Assembly: GCA_965250245.1 (NCBI GenBank)
Contig: OZ252296.1
Coordinates: forward strand, 620,001 to 684,000
Length of the DNA stretch: 64,000 nucleotides
Direction of reading: 5' to 3'
Source: JABDIP01 sp965250245
GTDB lineage: Bacteria; Pseudomonadota; Alphaproteobacteria; DSM-16000; Inquilinaceae
Positions 33,524 through 42,500 of this stretch are shown here, one piece after another; the first letter of the stretch is position 1; every line of letters starts with the position of its first letter. The notes under the pieces are model-generated. The model was not told the origin of the DNA and did no database searches. It saw only the letters and a list, made by a program, of their open reading frames with translations. The translations under genes and the position numbers were made by a program.

Positions 33524-34119
33524 TTCGGCGGCGTGGTGGTCGCGATCGACGGCCGTTGGGAGAAGCTCTCGAACCAGGCCGCCAACTTCGGCCGGCCCTG
33601 GCGCCATTGGTCGGCATCCCAGCGCAGGTCGAGATAGCCCAGCGCACAGGCCACCGCGATCTGCCCGATCGTCACCGACCCATCCAGATTGTCCGCCTCC
33701 GCCTCCAGCAGATCGCAGGCGCGCGCCATGGCGGCCTTCTGCCGCTGCTGCCAGTCGGCCGAGCGCAGGTTCTCCGGCCGCCTGGTGTCCAGCAGCCGGT
33801 TGATCGCCGCGTCACAGATGCCGTCGGCGATCGCCGCCAGCCTCAGCGCCGGCCAGCGCGCCGCGCCTTCCGGGTGCAGCTTCGGGCCGTCATGCAGGCT
33901 GTCCAGGTACTCGCAGATCACCGGCGAGTCGAACAGGATCGTGCCATCGTCCGTTTCCAGCGCCGGTACTTTGCCCAGCGGGTTGCTGGCCGGCAGGTCG
34001 GTGTCCGGCGACCAGGGATCGGTCTGCACGCGCTCGACCCGGCTGTCCAACCCGGTCTCGATCGCCGTCGCCAGGACTTTGCGGACATAGGGCGAGGTGG
34101 CGCTGTAGCGGAGTTTCAT
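33520..34119 (-). CDS. Glutathione S-transferase
   Basis: A 199-residue GST. MKLRYSATSPYVRKVLATAI gives the catalytic Ser/Thr-Ser-Pro-Tyr region, NPLGKVPALETDDGTILFDS holds the cis-Pro and glutathione contact, and PVICEYLDSL follows. The all-helical second domain ends LAAWFESFSQRPSIATTTPP. The start ATG 34119 has GGAAAGGAAG just upstream. The stop overlaps the cupin gene start. This is a second GST in the window, unrelated in detail to the one at 23.6 kb. Confidence 0.9.
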   Translation of the reverse strand: MKLRYSATSPYVRKVLATAIETGLDSRVERVQTDPWSPDTDLPASNPLGKVPALETDDGTILFDSPVICEYLDSLHDGPKLHPEGAARWPALRLAAIADGICDAAINRLLDTRRPENLRSADWQQRQKAAMARACDLLEAEADNLDGSVTIGQIAVACALGYLDLRWDADQWRQGRPKLAAWFESFSQRPSIATTTPPK

Positions 34120-34208
34120 CGGCTTCCTTTCCGGCGGGTGCAATGGGCGGTGCGGGTGACGAAGTGGTCGGTCGGAGCAGGGCAGGAGTGCGCCCATCTC
34201 CCTCCATT

Positions 34209-34277
34209 GTCATTCCCGCGAAAGCGGGAATCCAGAGTTCAGTGACATATCTGGATTCCCGCTTTCGCGGGAATGAC
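34209..34277. repeat. 69-bp REP-like palindrome (family C)
   Basis: GTCATTCCCGCGAAAGCGGG at one end and its inverted match CCCGCTTTCGCGGGAATGAC at the other, around a short centre. This is the widespread CATTCCCGC REP-like palindrome, here between the GST and gloB genes. Confidence 0.85.
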
Positions 34278-34343
34278 GGCTGGTAAGAGGTCCTCAAAGG
34301 GACAACCTGCACGTACGGATAGCGTGCTTGCGGTTGCGACCGT

Positions 34344-35114
34344 CTAGAAACGATCCTTGCGGCCGCGCACCTCGGCGAAGGCCGTAACGGTGCTGGCGTT
34401 GGGCATGCCGATCGCCGCCTGAAGCTCCGGCAGATCGGCGCGCAGGAACGGGTTGGTGCGTTTCTCCAGGCCCAGCAGCGACGGGATGGTCGGCTCGCCC
34501 CGCGCCCGTGTCGCCGCTATCTCTTCGGCCCGGGCCGCGAGCTCCTGATTGTCCGGCTCGATCGTCACGGCGAATTCGGCGTTGCTCGCGGTGTATTCGT
34601 GGCCGCAATAGATCTTCGTGTCGTCGGGCAGCTCACGCAGCTTGCTCAGGCTGTCCCACATCTCCGCCGGCGTGCCCTCGAACAGCCGGCCGCAGCCCAG
34701 CGCGAACAGGGTGTCGCCGCAGAACAGCGCCTTGCTGGTCTCGAACCAGTAGGCGATGTGGCCGCTGGTGTGGCCCGGCGTCTCGAAGACCCGCGCCGTC
34801 TCGCCGCCGACCGAGACCTCGTCGCCCTGGCCGACGGTGCGGTCCATATCGGAGATGCGCGAGATCTCCGCCCGCGGACCGATGATCTTCGCGCCATAGC
34901 GCTCCTTCAGCGCCGCATTGCCGCCGATATGGTCCATGTGGTGATGGGTGTTCAGGATCCAGTCGAGCGACCAGCCATGGCGCTCCAGCGCGGCAATCAC
35001 CGGGCCCGGCTCCGCCGGATCGACGACGGCAGTGGTGCCGCTGTCCTCTTCCCGCAGCAGGTAGATGTAGTTGTCGCTCAGCGCCGGCAGCAACTCGACC
35101 GTCAGGGCCGCCAT
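34344..35114 (-). CDS. gloB: Hydroxyacylglutathione hydrolase (glyoxalase II)
   Basis: A 256-residue metallo-beta-lactamase-fold enzyme that hydrolyses S-lactoylglutathione to lactate and glutathione in methylglyoxal removal. The binuclear metal site is THHHMDHIGGN, with further ligands in TPGHTSGHIAYW, LFCGDTLFALGCGR and YCGHEYT. The glyoxalase II C-terminal domain (PDNQELAARAEEI, TIPSLLGLEKRTNPFLR) is present. ATG 35114 has GGGAGG upstream. It is divergent from a methyltransferase gene 112 bases away, a pairing often seen in alphaproteobacteria. Confidence 0.95.
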   Translation of the reverse strand: MAALTVELLPALSDNYIYLLREEDSGTTAVVDPAEPGPVIAALERHGWSLDWILNTHHHMDHIGGNAALKERYGAKIIGPRAEISRISDMDRTVGQGDEVSVGGETARVFETPGHTSGHIAYWFETSKALFCGDTLFALGCGRLFEGTPAEMWDSLSKLRELPDDTKIYCGHEYTASNAEFAVTIEPDNQELAARAEEIAATRARGEPTIPSLLGLEKRTNPFLRADLPELQAAIGMPNASTVTAFAEVRGRKDRF

Positions 35115-35226
35115 GTCCCAACCTCCCGGTTCCACGAAGACGCGCTTGGGAATGGGCCGGCTGAAAAACCGGGGTTTTCCTGGGCCCAACCACTTCCTAA
35201 CTAAACCCTGGTAGGGTAGAGGGGCA

Positions 35227-35988
35227 ATGTACACCGACGTCGTCGACCTGCGCGAGTTCTACGGCTCCAGCCTGGGCCATGTGGCCCAGCGCATGATCCG
35301 CCGCCGCATCCGGACCCTGTGGCCGGATTTGCGCGGCCAGGCTGTGCTGGGCCTGGGCTACGCCACGCCGTATCTGACGCCGTTCCGCGAGGAGGCGGAG
35401 CGGGTGTTCGCCATCATGCCGGCGCGTCAGGGCGTGACCCGCTGGCCGTCCGGAGGGGCCGGGCAGGTGGCGCTGTCGGAGGAGACCGAGCTGCCGCTGC
35501 CGGACATGTCGGTGGACCGGGTGCTGCTGGTGCACGGGCTGGAGGCGACGGAGACCCTGTCGGAGCTGATGCGCGAGGTCTGGCGGGTGCTGGCCGGCAA
35601 CGGACGGCTGCTCGTCGTGGCGCCAAACCGCCGCGGCATTTGGGCCCGGGTCGACCGCACCCCGTTCGGCCATGGCCGCCCGTTCAGCGTGGCGCAGCTT
35701 TCCCGCACCCTGCGCGACAACGCCTTCGTGCCGGAGACCACGGCGCGGGCCCTGTTCATCCCGCCGATGCGCTCGCGCTTCGTGCTGAAATCCGCCCCGG
35801 CCTGGGAGAAGGTCGGCGGCCGGCTGTTCCAGCGCTTCTCCGGCGTCGTGATGATCGAGGCGTCGAAGCAGATCTACCAGGTCTCCGCCGCCCGCCGCGC
35901 GGTCCGCCGCGGCCGCCCCGTCCTGGTCCCGGTCGGCGGCATGGCCCATCAGGGCGCCGCGCGGACGCGGTCCGATCCCGACGAGTAA
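35227..35988 (+). CDS. Class I SAM-dependent methyltransferase
   Basis: A 253-residue protein of the Methyltransf_11 type. The SAM motif is VLGLGYATPYLTPF, an altered form of the usual GxGxG. Conserved parts LPLPDMSVDRVLLVHGLEAT and EVWRVLAGNGRLLVVAPNRR follow. The substrate is unknown. The start has GAGGGG four bases upstream. It is divergent from gloB. The Ala/Arg/Asp-rich end (GAARTRSDPDE) is not conserved in style. The family in this context is common in alphaproteobacteria but uncharacterised. Confidence 0.85.
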   Translation: MYTDVVDLREFYGSSLGHVAQRMIRRRIRTLWPDLRGQAVLGLGYATPYLTPFREEAERVFAIMPARQGVTRWPSGGAGQVALSEETELPLPDMSVDRVLLVHGLEATETLSELMREVWRVLAGNGRLLVVAPNRRGIWARVDRTPFGHGRPFSVAQLSRTLRDNAFVPETTARALFIPPMRSRFVLKSAPAWEKVGGRLFQRFSGVVMIEASKQIYQVSAARRAVRRGRPVLVPVGGMAHQGAARTRSDPDE

Positions 35989-36030
35989 TCGCTTCGATTC
36001 CGGTGCGGTAGCCCCGACCCATCCGTCAGT

Positions 36031-36160
36031 GCTGCCCTCACCCGGCCTGCCTGCGGCAGTCCACCCTCTCCCAGAGGGAGAGGGTGCTTCGAGGCGATCC
36101 CGGATAACCCTCTCCCCCTGGGAGAGGGTGGCGAGCGTCAGCGAGCCGGGTGAGGGCAGC
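36031..36160. repeat. 130-bp palindromic repeat (family B copy 1)
   Basis: It opens GCTGCCCTCACCCGGC and closes GCCGGGTGAGGGCAGC, with two internal CCCTCTCCC/GGGAGAGGG hairpins. Similar elements occur at 41210-41358 and 46246-46368. It lies between the methyltransferase gene and metW. Confidence 0.85.
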
Positions 36161-36198
36161 GCTGCATTGCCACGATCGCTGTCAGCTGAAGTCGGGTC

Positions 36199-36843
36199 CT
36201 AGCCGCCCCTGCGGCTCAGCAGGAACACGGCCTGCTCGCCGACCCAGTTGGCGTAGCGGCCCGGCGTCATCTCCACCACCCGGCCGCTTGGCGGCAGGAT
36301 CAGGCTGCGGTCGATGGAGACTCCGGTCTCCCGGCACAGCGCCACGAAGTCGGCGATGGTGCAGAAATGGATGTTGGGCGTGTCGTACCATTGGTAGGAC
36401 AGCCGCTCGGTCACCGGCATGCGCCCCTCCAGCAGCAGTGACAGCCGGATGCGCCAATGGCCGAAATTCGGCAGGCTGACGATGGCCTGCCGGCCGATGC
36501 GCACCAGGTTGTCGAGCACCCCCTTGGGGTCGCGGGTCGCCTGCAGCGTCTGGCTCAGGATCGCGTAGTCAAAGGCGCCGGTCGGATAGTCGACCAGGTC
36601 GGTATCGGCGTCGCCCTGGACCACCGACAGCCCACGGCTGACGCAGTTGTGCACCCCGTCCTGGGAGATCTCGATGCCGCGGCCGTCGACCTGCTTGGCG
36701 TGCCACAGGGCCTCCAGCAGCGCGCCGTCCTCGCAGCCGACATCCAGCACCCGGCTCTTCGGCGCGACCATGTCGGCAATGAGCTGCAGGTCGAAGCGGA
36801 TGGCGCCGGACCGGGGCCTTGGCTGTGCGGGATCGCGCGGCAT
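36199..36843 (-). CDS. metW: Methionine biosynthesis protein MetW
   Basis: A 214-residue MetW, a methyltransferase-fold partner of MetX in methionine synthesis. Motifs are RSGAIRFDLQLIADMVAPKS, VLDVGCEDGALLEALW (SAM site), YAILSQTLQATRDP, LVRIGRQAIVSLPNFGHWRI, and ERLSYQWYDTPNIHFCTIAD. GTG 36849 would overlap the metX stop, but ATG 36843 has GGGAG seven bases upstream. It is directly downstream of metX on the minus strand, as in many alphaproteobacteria, where the two proteins work together in homoserine acetylation. Confidence 0.95.
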   Translation of the reverse strand: MPRDPAQPRPRSGAIRFDLQLIADMVAPKSRVLDVGCEDGALLEALWHAKQVDGRGIEISQDGVHNCVSRGLSVVQGDADTDLVDYPTGAFDYAILSQTLQATRDPKGVLDNLVRIGRQAIVSLPNFGHWRIRLSLLLEGRMPVTERLSYQWYDTPNIHFCTIADFVALCRETGVSIDRSLILPPSGRVVEMTPGRYANWVGEQAVFLLSRRGG

Positions 36844-36845
36844 GG

Positions 36846-38036
36846 TCACGCTCCCTCAGCGGCGCCGTTGAGGCCGCGATGCTCGGAGATGCCGGCCAGG
36901 AAACCGCGCATCACCCGGTGGAAATCCGGCTCGTCCAGCAGGAAGGCGTCGTGGCCCTTGTCGCTCTCGATCTCCACAAAGCTGACATTGGCGGCGGCGG
37001 CGTTCAGCGCGTGCACGATGGCCCGGTTCTCCGAGGTGGGAAACAGCCAATCGCTTGAGAACGACATCAGGCAATAGCGCACCGGCGTGTCCCGGAACGC
37101 GTCGGCCAGCACGCCGCCATGCTCCTGGGCCAGGTCGAAATAGTCCATCGCCCGGGTGATGTAGAGGTAGGAGTTGGCATCGAACCGGTCGACGAAGGTG
37201 ATGCCCTGGTGGCGCAGATAGCTCTCCACCTGGAAATCCGCATCGAAGCCGAAGCTCAGCCCCTCCCGGTCCTGCAGGTTGCGGCCGAACTTGCGATGCA
37301 GCGCCGCCTCCGACAGATAGGTGATGTGCGCCGCCATGCGCGCCACCGCCAGCCCGCCGGTCGGCTTCGCCCCCTCCGCGTAGTAGTCGCCTCCATGCCA
37401 GTCCGGATCGGCCATGATTGCCTGCCGGCCAACCTCGTGGAAGGCGATGTTCTGCGCCGAATGCCGCGCCGCCGTGGCGATCGGCATGGCGGCATAGATG
37501 CGCTCGGGATAGCTCGCCGCCCAGTGCAGCACCTGCATGCCGCCCATGGATCCGCCAGTCACGCAGAGCAGCTTCTCGATGCCCAGATGGTCGATCAGCA
37601 GCGTCTGCGCCCGCACCATGTCGCCGACGGTGATGACCGGGAAGTTGACCCCGAACGGCTTGCCGGTCGCCGGGTCGGTGTCCTTCGGCCCGGTCGTGCC
37701 CATGCAGCCGCCCAGCACGTTGGAGCAGATGACGAAGAACCGGTCGGTGTCGATCGGCAGGCCGGGGCCGACGGTCAGGCTCCACCAGCCCGGCTTCCCG
37801 GTCAGCGGATGCGGGTCGGCGGCGTACTGGTCGCCGGTCAGCGCATGGCAGATCAGGATCGCGTTCGACTTTTCGGCGTTCAGCGTGCCATAGGTCTGAT
37901 AGGCCACGGTGAACGGCCCGATCGCGGCACCGCTGTCCAGCGGCATCGGCTGATCGGTCGCCAGCTCCACCCGGTGGCCCGGCAGCCCGGCATCGGCGTC
38001 CGCCGCCAGGGCCCGGATATGCACGGGGGCGTTCAT
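36846..38036 (-). CDS. metX: Homoserine O-acetyltransferase
   Basis: A 396-residue alpha/beta-hydrolase-fold enzyme that acetylates homoserine with acetyl-CoA as the first committed methionine step. Motifs are VAYQTYGTLNAEKSNAILIC, HALTGDQYAADPHPLTGKPG, the nucleophile Ser in TGGSMGGMQVL, FFVICSNVLGGCMGTTGP, and the terminal DKGHDAFLLDEPDF with catalytic His. The frame extends to TTG 38063, but ATG 38036 has GAGGG upstream and fits the family. metW follows. The 190 bases upstream up to the chorismate mutase gene should contain the promoter. Confidence 0.95.
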   Translation of the reverse strand: MNAPVHIRALAADADAGLPGHRVELATDQPMPLDSGAAIGPFTVAYQTYGTLNAEKSNAILICHALTGDQYAADPHPLTGKPGWWSLTVGPGLPIDTDRFFVICSNVLGGCMGTTGPKDTDPATGKPFGVNFPVITVGDMVRAQTLLIDHLGIEKLLCVTGGSMGGMQVLHWAASYPERIYAAMPIATAARHSAQNIAFHEVGRQAIMADPDWHGGDYYAEGAKPTGGLAVARMAAHITYLSEAALHRKFGRNLQDREGLSFGFDADFQVESYLRHQGITFVDRFDANSYLYITRAMDYFDLAQEHGGVLADAFRDTPVRYCLMSFSSDWLFPTSENRAIVHALNAAAANVSFVEIESDKGHDAFLLDEPDFHRVMRGFLAGISEHRGLNGAAEGA

Positions 38037-38226
38037 GCCCTCAGTACCGTCCGTCGCTTCCAAAAGGACCGCATAGCTAGGGTGGCGGCCCGGCGGCTGT
38101 CAACGATTTCATCGTCGGGCGACAATGCTGGGCGGTGCCGGAATGGCCCAGATTCCCGTTCGTTTTCTTTGCGTTCGGCCGGGCGCGGCTTTATTCCTAT
38201 GCGCCCTTGAGGAGAGCCTGGCCGCG

Positions 38227-39066
38227 ATGTCGCCACGGAATGCACAATTGGATGGCCTGCGCCAGCAGATCGACAGCCTGGATGACCGCATCCACGATCT
38301 GCTGATCGAGCGCAGCGGCATGATCGAGCAGATCATCGCCGCCAAGGGCGACGGTGCGACCAAGCTGCGTCCCGGCCGCGAGGCGGAGATCGCCCGGCGC
38401 CTGGTCTGGCGGCATCAGGGGCAGTTTCCGGCCGCCTCCGTGGTGCGCATCTGGCGCGAGATCATCAACGCGTTCACCTGCATGCAGGGGCCCTTCTCCA
38501 TCGCCCTGCCGGCGGGGGATGCCGACCGGCCGATCCGCGAGCTGGCCCGCGACCATTTCGGCGGCACGCCCGAGCGGGTGTCGGCCGCGGACGCGGTTGC
38601 CGCATTGCAGGGGGCCATGGACGGGACCGTGACCCTGGCCGTCCTGCCGTGGGGCGACCGCGCCGGACCCTGGTTGCGGCGGATGCTGAATGCCGGCCGG
38701 CCCGACCTGCGCATTTGCTTTGCCCTGCCGTTCATTCGGGACGCTCGTGACGCCGCCACGGCGGCCGTGGCGGTCGGCCTTGCCGAGTCGGAGCCGACAG
38801 CCTCCGATCGCAGCGTCCTCGCCGTGTATGGCGTGCCGGAGGCCGACCGCCATGCCATTGGCGAGTGCGCTCGGTCGGCCGGTCTGGAGCCTCTGAGCCT
38901 GGCGCGGGTTGGCGGGCCCGATGACTGGATCTGGATGCTGGAGGCCGGCGGCCGGGTCGATGCCGGGGCTGCGGCCGGGCTCGGCAAGTCCCTTGGCGGG
39001 AAAGGCACGCTGCTGGGGGTCGTCGCTGAACCGATCTTTCTTTCCGAGGAGCAGGCAGCCCAATGA
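38227..39066 (+). CDS. Chorismate mutase domain protein
   Basis: A 279-residue protein. Residues 1-90 are an AroQ-type chorismate mutase: LDGLRQQIDSLDDRIHDLLI, ERSGMIEQIIAAKG, RPGREAEIARRLVW, with Arg/Lys/Glu residues of the active site. The remaining 190 residues align in style with prephenate-dehydratase-like periplasmic-binding folds (AADAVAALQGAMDGTVTLAV) but lack clear dehydratase TxR and ESRP-type motifs, so the second function is uncertain. ATG 38227 was chosen because the upstream 34 codons are not protein-like. It overlaps hisC (ATGA) and forms a chorismate mutase-hisC-tyrA operon for Tyr/Phe synthesis. Confidence 0.85.
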   Translation: MSPRNAQLDGLRQQIDSLDDRIHDLLIERSGMIEQIIAAKGDGATKLRPGREAEIARRLVWRHQGQFPAASVVRIWREIINAFTCMQGPFSIALPAGDADRPIRELARDHFGGTPERVSAADAVAALQGAMDGTVTLAVLPWGDRAGPWLRRMLNAGRPDLRICFALPFIRDARDAATAAVAVGLAESEPTASDRSVLAVYGVPEADRHAIGECARSAGLEPLSLARVGGPDDWIWMLEAGGRVDAGAAAGLGKSLGGKGTLLGVVAEPIFLSEEQAAQ

Positions 39067-40151
39067 GCGGTCCGACACCCCGTCCGGGCATCCTGGACAT
39101 CCGCCCCTATGTCGGTGGCGAGTCCAAGGCCGAGGCCGAGCGTGTGGTCCGGCTGGCGTCCAATGAGGGCGCGCTTGGACCGAGCCCGAAGGCCATGGCT
39201 GCCTACCGGTCGCTGGCGGCGGAGCTGCACCGCTATCCCGATGGCGGGGCGACCGAGCTGCGCGCCGCGATCGGCAGGCATCACGGTTTCGATCCCGACC
39301 GCATCGTCTGCGGTGCCGGCTCCGACGAGCTGATCTCCCTGCTGGTCAAGGCCTATGCCGGGCCGGGGGACGAAGTGCTGTACTCGGCCCATGGCTTCCT
39401 GATGTACGCGCTGTCCGCCAAGGGTGCCGGCGCGACGCCGGTGGCCGCACCCGAGACCGATCTGAAGGCGGATGTGGACGCCCTGCTGGACAAGGTCACC
39501 GATCGCACCCGGCTGGTCTTCCTGGCCAACCCGAACAACCCGACCGGAAGCTATCTGACAGTCGAGGAGGTCGAGCGCCTGCATGCCGGCCTGCCGGACA
39601 CCGTGCTGCTGGTTGTGGATGCCGCCTATGCCGAATACGTCCTGCTGAACGACTACAGCTCCGGGGCCGAGCTGGTGGACCGGGCGTCCAACGTGGTCAT
39701 GACGCGCACCTTCTCGAAGATCTTCGGGCTGGGCGCGGTGCGCCTGGGCTGGGCCTATTGCCCGGCCGAGGTCGCCGACGTGCTGAACCGGGTGCGCGGG
39801 CCGTTCAACGTCAACGCCCCGGCCCTGGCCGCCGGCCTGGCGGCGCTGGAGGATACGCGCTTCACCGACGCCGCCCGCGGTCACAACGACATCTGGCGGC
39901 CCTGGACCACCGACCGGCTGACCGAGCTGGGCCTCAAAGTCCATCCGTCTGTCGGCAATTTCGTGCTGGCCGATTTCGGCGGCCTGGCGGGCAAGGAGGC
40001 TGAGGAGGCGCGGCTCTTCCTCAAGGACCGCGGCGTGCTGGTGCGCCAGATGGGCGGCTACGGCCTGCCCACCTGCCTCAGGATCACCATCGGAACCGAA
40101 GCGGAGATGCGGGCGCTGGTCGACGCGCTGTCCGCCTATCTCGGACAGTAA
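39063..40151 (+). CDS. hisC: Histidinol-phosphate / aromatic aminotransferase
   Basis: A 362-residue class I/II PLP aminotransferase. Key parts are VVRLASNEGALGPSPKAMAA, GAGSDELISLLVKAYAGPGD, VFLANPNNPTGSYLTVEEVE, VVDAAYAEYV and the PLP Lys in TRTFSKIFGLGAVRLGW. HisC2-type enzymes in this context (between chorismate mutase and tyrA) transaminate aromatic keto acids as well as imidazoleacetol phosphate. The start overlaps the preceding stop as ATGA. tyrA follows 13 bases later. Whether it serves histidine synthesis, aromatic synthesis or both cannot be told from sequence. Confidence 0.9.
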   Translation: MSGPTPRPGILDIRPYVGGESKAEAERVVRLASNEGALGPSPKAMAAYRSLAAELHRYPDGGATELRAAIGRHHGFDPDRIVCGAGSDELISLLVKAYAGPGDEVLYSAHGFLMYALSAKGAGATPVAAPETDLKADVDALLDKVTDRTRLVFLANPNNPTGSYLTVEEVERLHAGLPDTVLLVVDAAYAEYVLLNDYSSGAELVDRASNVVMTRTFSKIFGLGAVRLGWAYCPAEVADVLNRVRGPFNVNAPALAAGLAALEDTRFTDAARGHNDIWRPWTTDRLTELGLKVHPSVGNFVLADFGGLAGKEAEEARLFLKDRGVLVRQMGGYGLPTCLRITIGTEAEMRALVDALSAYLGQ

Positions 40152-40164
40152 GGACGCACAGTCG

Positions 40165-41052
40165 ATGAGCAAGGAACCGGTCTTCGAGACCATTGCGCTG
40201 ATCGGGCTTGGCCTGATCGGCTCCTCCGTGGCCCGGGCGGCCAGGAAGCATGGCCTGGTCCGCACCGTGGTCGGCCATGCCCGCACCGCCGAGACCCGGG
40301 AGACCGCCATGGGCCTCGGCTATCTCGACCGGGTCGAGGCCGAACCGGCGGCGGCCGTCGCCGATGCCGACTGCGTGATGGTCTGCACGCCGCTGAGCGC
40401 CCAGCCCGTGGTCACGAAGTCCTTCGCCGCCTCCCTCAAGCCCGGCGCGGTGGTCACCGATGTGGGCTCGGTCAAGGGCACGGTGCCGCGCGACATCGGT
40501 GCCCATCTGCCGGACGGGGTGGCGCTGGTGCCCGGCCATCCGCTGGCCGGCACCGAGCATTCCGGCCCGGAATCCGGCTTCGCCGAGCTGTTCGAGGGGC
40601 GCTGGTGCGTGCTGACGCCGGAGGAGGGCACGCCCCGGGACGCCATCGAGCGCATGACCGCGCTGTGGCACGGCATGGGGTCGGAGGTCGAGGTCATGAC
40701 CGCCGAGCACCACGACAAGGTCATGGCCATCACCTCCCACCTGCCGCACCTGATCGCCTACACGATCGTCGGCACCGCGGTCGATCTCGAAGAGGACCTG
40801 AAAGGCGAGGTGATGCGCTTCGCCGCCACCGGCTTCCGCGACTTCACCCGCATCGCCGCCTCCGACCCGGTCATGTGGCGCGATGTCTTCCTAGCCAACA
40901 AGGAACCGGTGCTGGAGATCATCCAGCGCTTCACGGAAGACCTGACGGCCCTGCAGCGCGCCATCCGCCGCGGCGAGGGCGACACCCTGCAGGACCTCTT
41001 CACCCGCACCCGCGCCATCCGCCGCGGCGTCATCGAGGCGAAGCAGGCATAA
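40165..41052 (+). CDS. tyrA: Prephenate/arogenate dehydrogenase
   Basis: A 295-residue dehydrogenase that oxidatively decarboxylates prephenate or arogenate toward tyrosine. The NAD(P) site is IALIGLGLIGSSVARAARKH; conserved parts include DVGSVKGTVPRDIGAHLP, VPGHPLAGTEHSGPESGFAE, EHHDKVMAITSHLPHLIAYT, and ATGFRDFTRIAASDPVMWRD. AAGGA lies upstream of the start. It is the last gene of the operon and is followed by two palindromic repeats. It lacks an ACT domain, so it is not obviously feedback-regulated. Confidence 0.95.
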   Translation: MSKEPVFETIALIGLGLIGSSVARAARKHGLVRTVVGHARTAETRETAMGLGYLDRVEAEPAAAVADADCVMVCTPLSAQPVVTKSFAASLKPGAVVTDVGSVKGTVPRDIGAHLPDGVALVPGHPLAGTEHSGPESGFAELFEGRWCVLTPEEGTPRDAIERMTALWHGMGSEVEVMTAEHHDKVMAITSHLPHLIAYTIVGTAVDLEEDLKGEVMRFAATGFRDFTRIAASDPVMWRDVFLANKEPVLEIIQRFTEDLTALQRAIRRGEGDTLQDLFTRTRAIRRGVIEAKQA

Positions 41053-41082
41053 GGCAGCGATCGAGAATTCCCGCCCAAAACC

Positions 41083-41162
41083 GTCATTGCGAGCCGAAGG
41101 CGACGCAATCCACTCTTTCGGCAGACAGTGGATTGCCGCGTCGCTGCGCTCCTCGCAATGAC
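41083..41162. repeat. 80-bp palindromic intergenic repeat, family A copy 2
   Basis: It starts GTCATTGCGAGCCGAAGG and ends CTCCTCGCAATGAC, with GCAATCCACT and AGTGGATTGC inside. Almost identical in design to the copies after phaB and before the hbd-like gene. It lies just downstream of tyrA. Confidence 0.85.
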
Positions 41163-41209
41163 AAGGTGGCGGCGGCCGGATCATGATTCTTGCGGGTGCC
41201 ATCAACTTT

Positions 41210-41358
41210 ACCCCTCTCCCCTTGTGGGAGAGGGAGGGACCCGCGCGTCAGCGTGGGAGGGTGAGGGGTCTAAACAACAGTCTTCGCGCGGCGGACGCCG
41301 CGCGACCCCTCACCCGGCTCGCGATGCTCGCCACCCTCTCCCACAAGGGGAGAGGGGT
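41210..41358. repeat. 149-bp palindromic repeat (family B copy 2)
   Basis: ACCCCTCTCCCCTTGTGGGA at the left end is mirrored by TCCCACAAGGGGAGAGGGGT at the right end. GGGTGAGGGG and CCCCTCACCC form inner arms. With the family A copy it fills the 324-base gap between tyrA and the DUF2125 gene, where no gene was seen. Confidence 0.85.
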
Positions 41359-41376
41359 CGGATGTGGCAATGCGGA

Positions 41377-42390
41377 TTAGGGCCAGACGACCGGGGGGAG
41401 TTGGGCGATCTGGAGGGGGCCGAGGAAGAGGCGGCCGCCGTTCAGGGACAGAGGGGCCGTCAGGGTGGCCCGGCCGTCGGCATCCGGGGCGCCCGCGAGC
41501 AGGGCGAGGCCGGCCTTGATCAGGCCGGACTGATCGGCCTCGACCATGCCGGCGGCGACCAGCGCATCGACGGTCTCCAGGAAGCCGCGCACATTGGCGG
41601 TCAGGTTGGCCTGGGGCTGCAGGGCGGCGTCCAGGGCGACCGTGCCCGAGGCCTGGATGGTCAGCGGCCCCCATTCCAGGGCCAGCCGGTCGACAAGCAT
41701 GCGCCCGCCGGAATCGCGCCATACGGTCAGGTAGGGGACCCGCAGTTCCGGCGGCACCACGCCGGTCACCGTCACGTCCAGCCCGGCATGCTGCAGCCGG
41801 TCCCCCAGCGCCGGCAGCGGCGAAAGCGGCAGGTCGACCTGGCGCGCGTCGCCGCCGGCGGCCAAGCCATCCCGCTCGGTGCCCTCGGCCCGCTGGGCGA
41901 CGGCCACCTCCACCGAGGCCACCTTCAGGTCACCGACCGCCGGCAGCAGGACCGAGAGATCGGCCAGCGACAGGCTGCCGGCCGACAGCCGTCCGTCGCC
42001 GCCCAGCCGCACATCGCCGGTGCCGTCATCGGCGGTCACCGTCACCGGCCGCGCGCCGGGCACGATCAGGGTCTGCGGCCCGTCGATGCGGAAATCGATC
42101 TGGTTCAGGCGCCACGGCTGTGCCTCGGCGTAGAGGCCGGAGGTCTGCCAGCTGGCGCCCTGGCTGTCGATCATCACGACCTGCCGGGCATCGGCCTCCA
42201 GCATCAGCGGGAAGCCCCCGACATCGACCCCGGCCGACCGCACCTGGACACCGTTAGCGTCCTGCAGCGCGATCCAGTCGTCGATGCCGCGCCGCACCGC
42301 GTCGGCGGCGTAGAACCAGTAGCTGCAATAGCCGGCGATCAGCAGGAGCGGAATCGCGATGCCGAGCAGGAGAGGGAGGCGGATGCGCAT
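41377..42390 (-). CDS. DUF2125 family membrane-anchored protein
   Basis: A 337-residue protein with an N-terminal membrane anchor (RLPLLLGIAIPLLLIAGYCS), followed by WFYAADAVRRGIDDWIALQD, the start of the DUF2125 domain. The body is beta-rich and repeats the pattern of DUF2125 (GFPLMLEADARQVVMIDSQG, WTSGLYAEAQPWRLNQIDF-like segments). It is likely periplasmic, anchored in the inner membrane, and its role is unknown. ATG 42390 has AGGGAGG upstream. It is divergent from the ChaC-like gene and near tyrA, an arrangement seen in other alphaproteobacteria. Confidence 0.85.
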   Translation of the reverse strand: MRIRLPLLLGIAIPLLLIAGYCSYWFYAADAVRRGIDDWIALQDANGVQVRSAGVDVGGFPLMLEADARQVVMIDSQGASWQTSGLYAEAQPWRLNQIDFRIDGPQTLIVPGARPVTVTADDGTGDVRLGGDGRLSAGSLSLADLSVLLPAVGDLKVASVEVAVAQRAEGTERDGLAAGGDARQVDLPLSPLPALGDRLQHAGLDVTVTGVVPPELRVPYLTVWRDSGGRMLVDRLALEWGPLTIQASGTVALDAALQPQANLTANVRGFLETVDALVAAGMVEADQSGLIKAGLALLAGAPDADGRATLTAPLSLNGGRLFLGPLQIAQLPPVVWP

Positions 42391-42500
42391 TGGGTCCGTC
42401 GGATTTTGAGGCGGCGCGAAATGGACCACGGGCGGGTGGCGGTTTCAAGGCCGCCATGGCGGGTGGTCAAACCGTCACCGTTCGCCTACATCAGTTGGCT

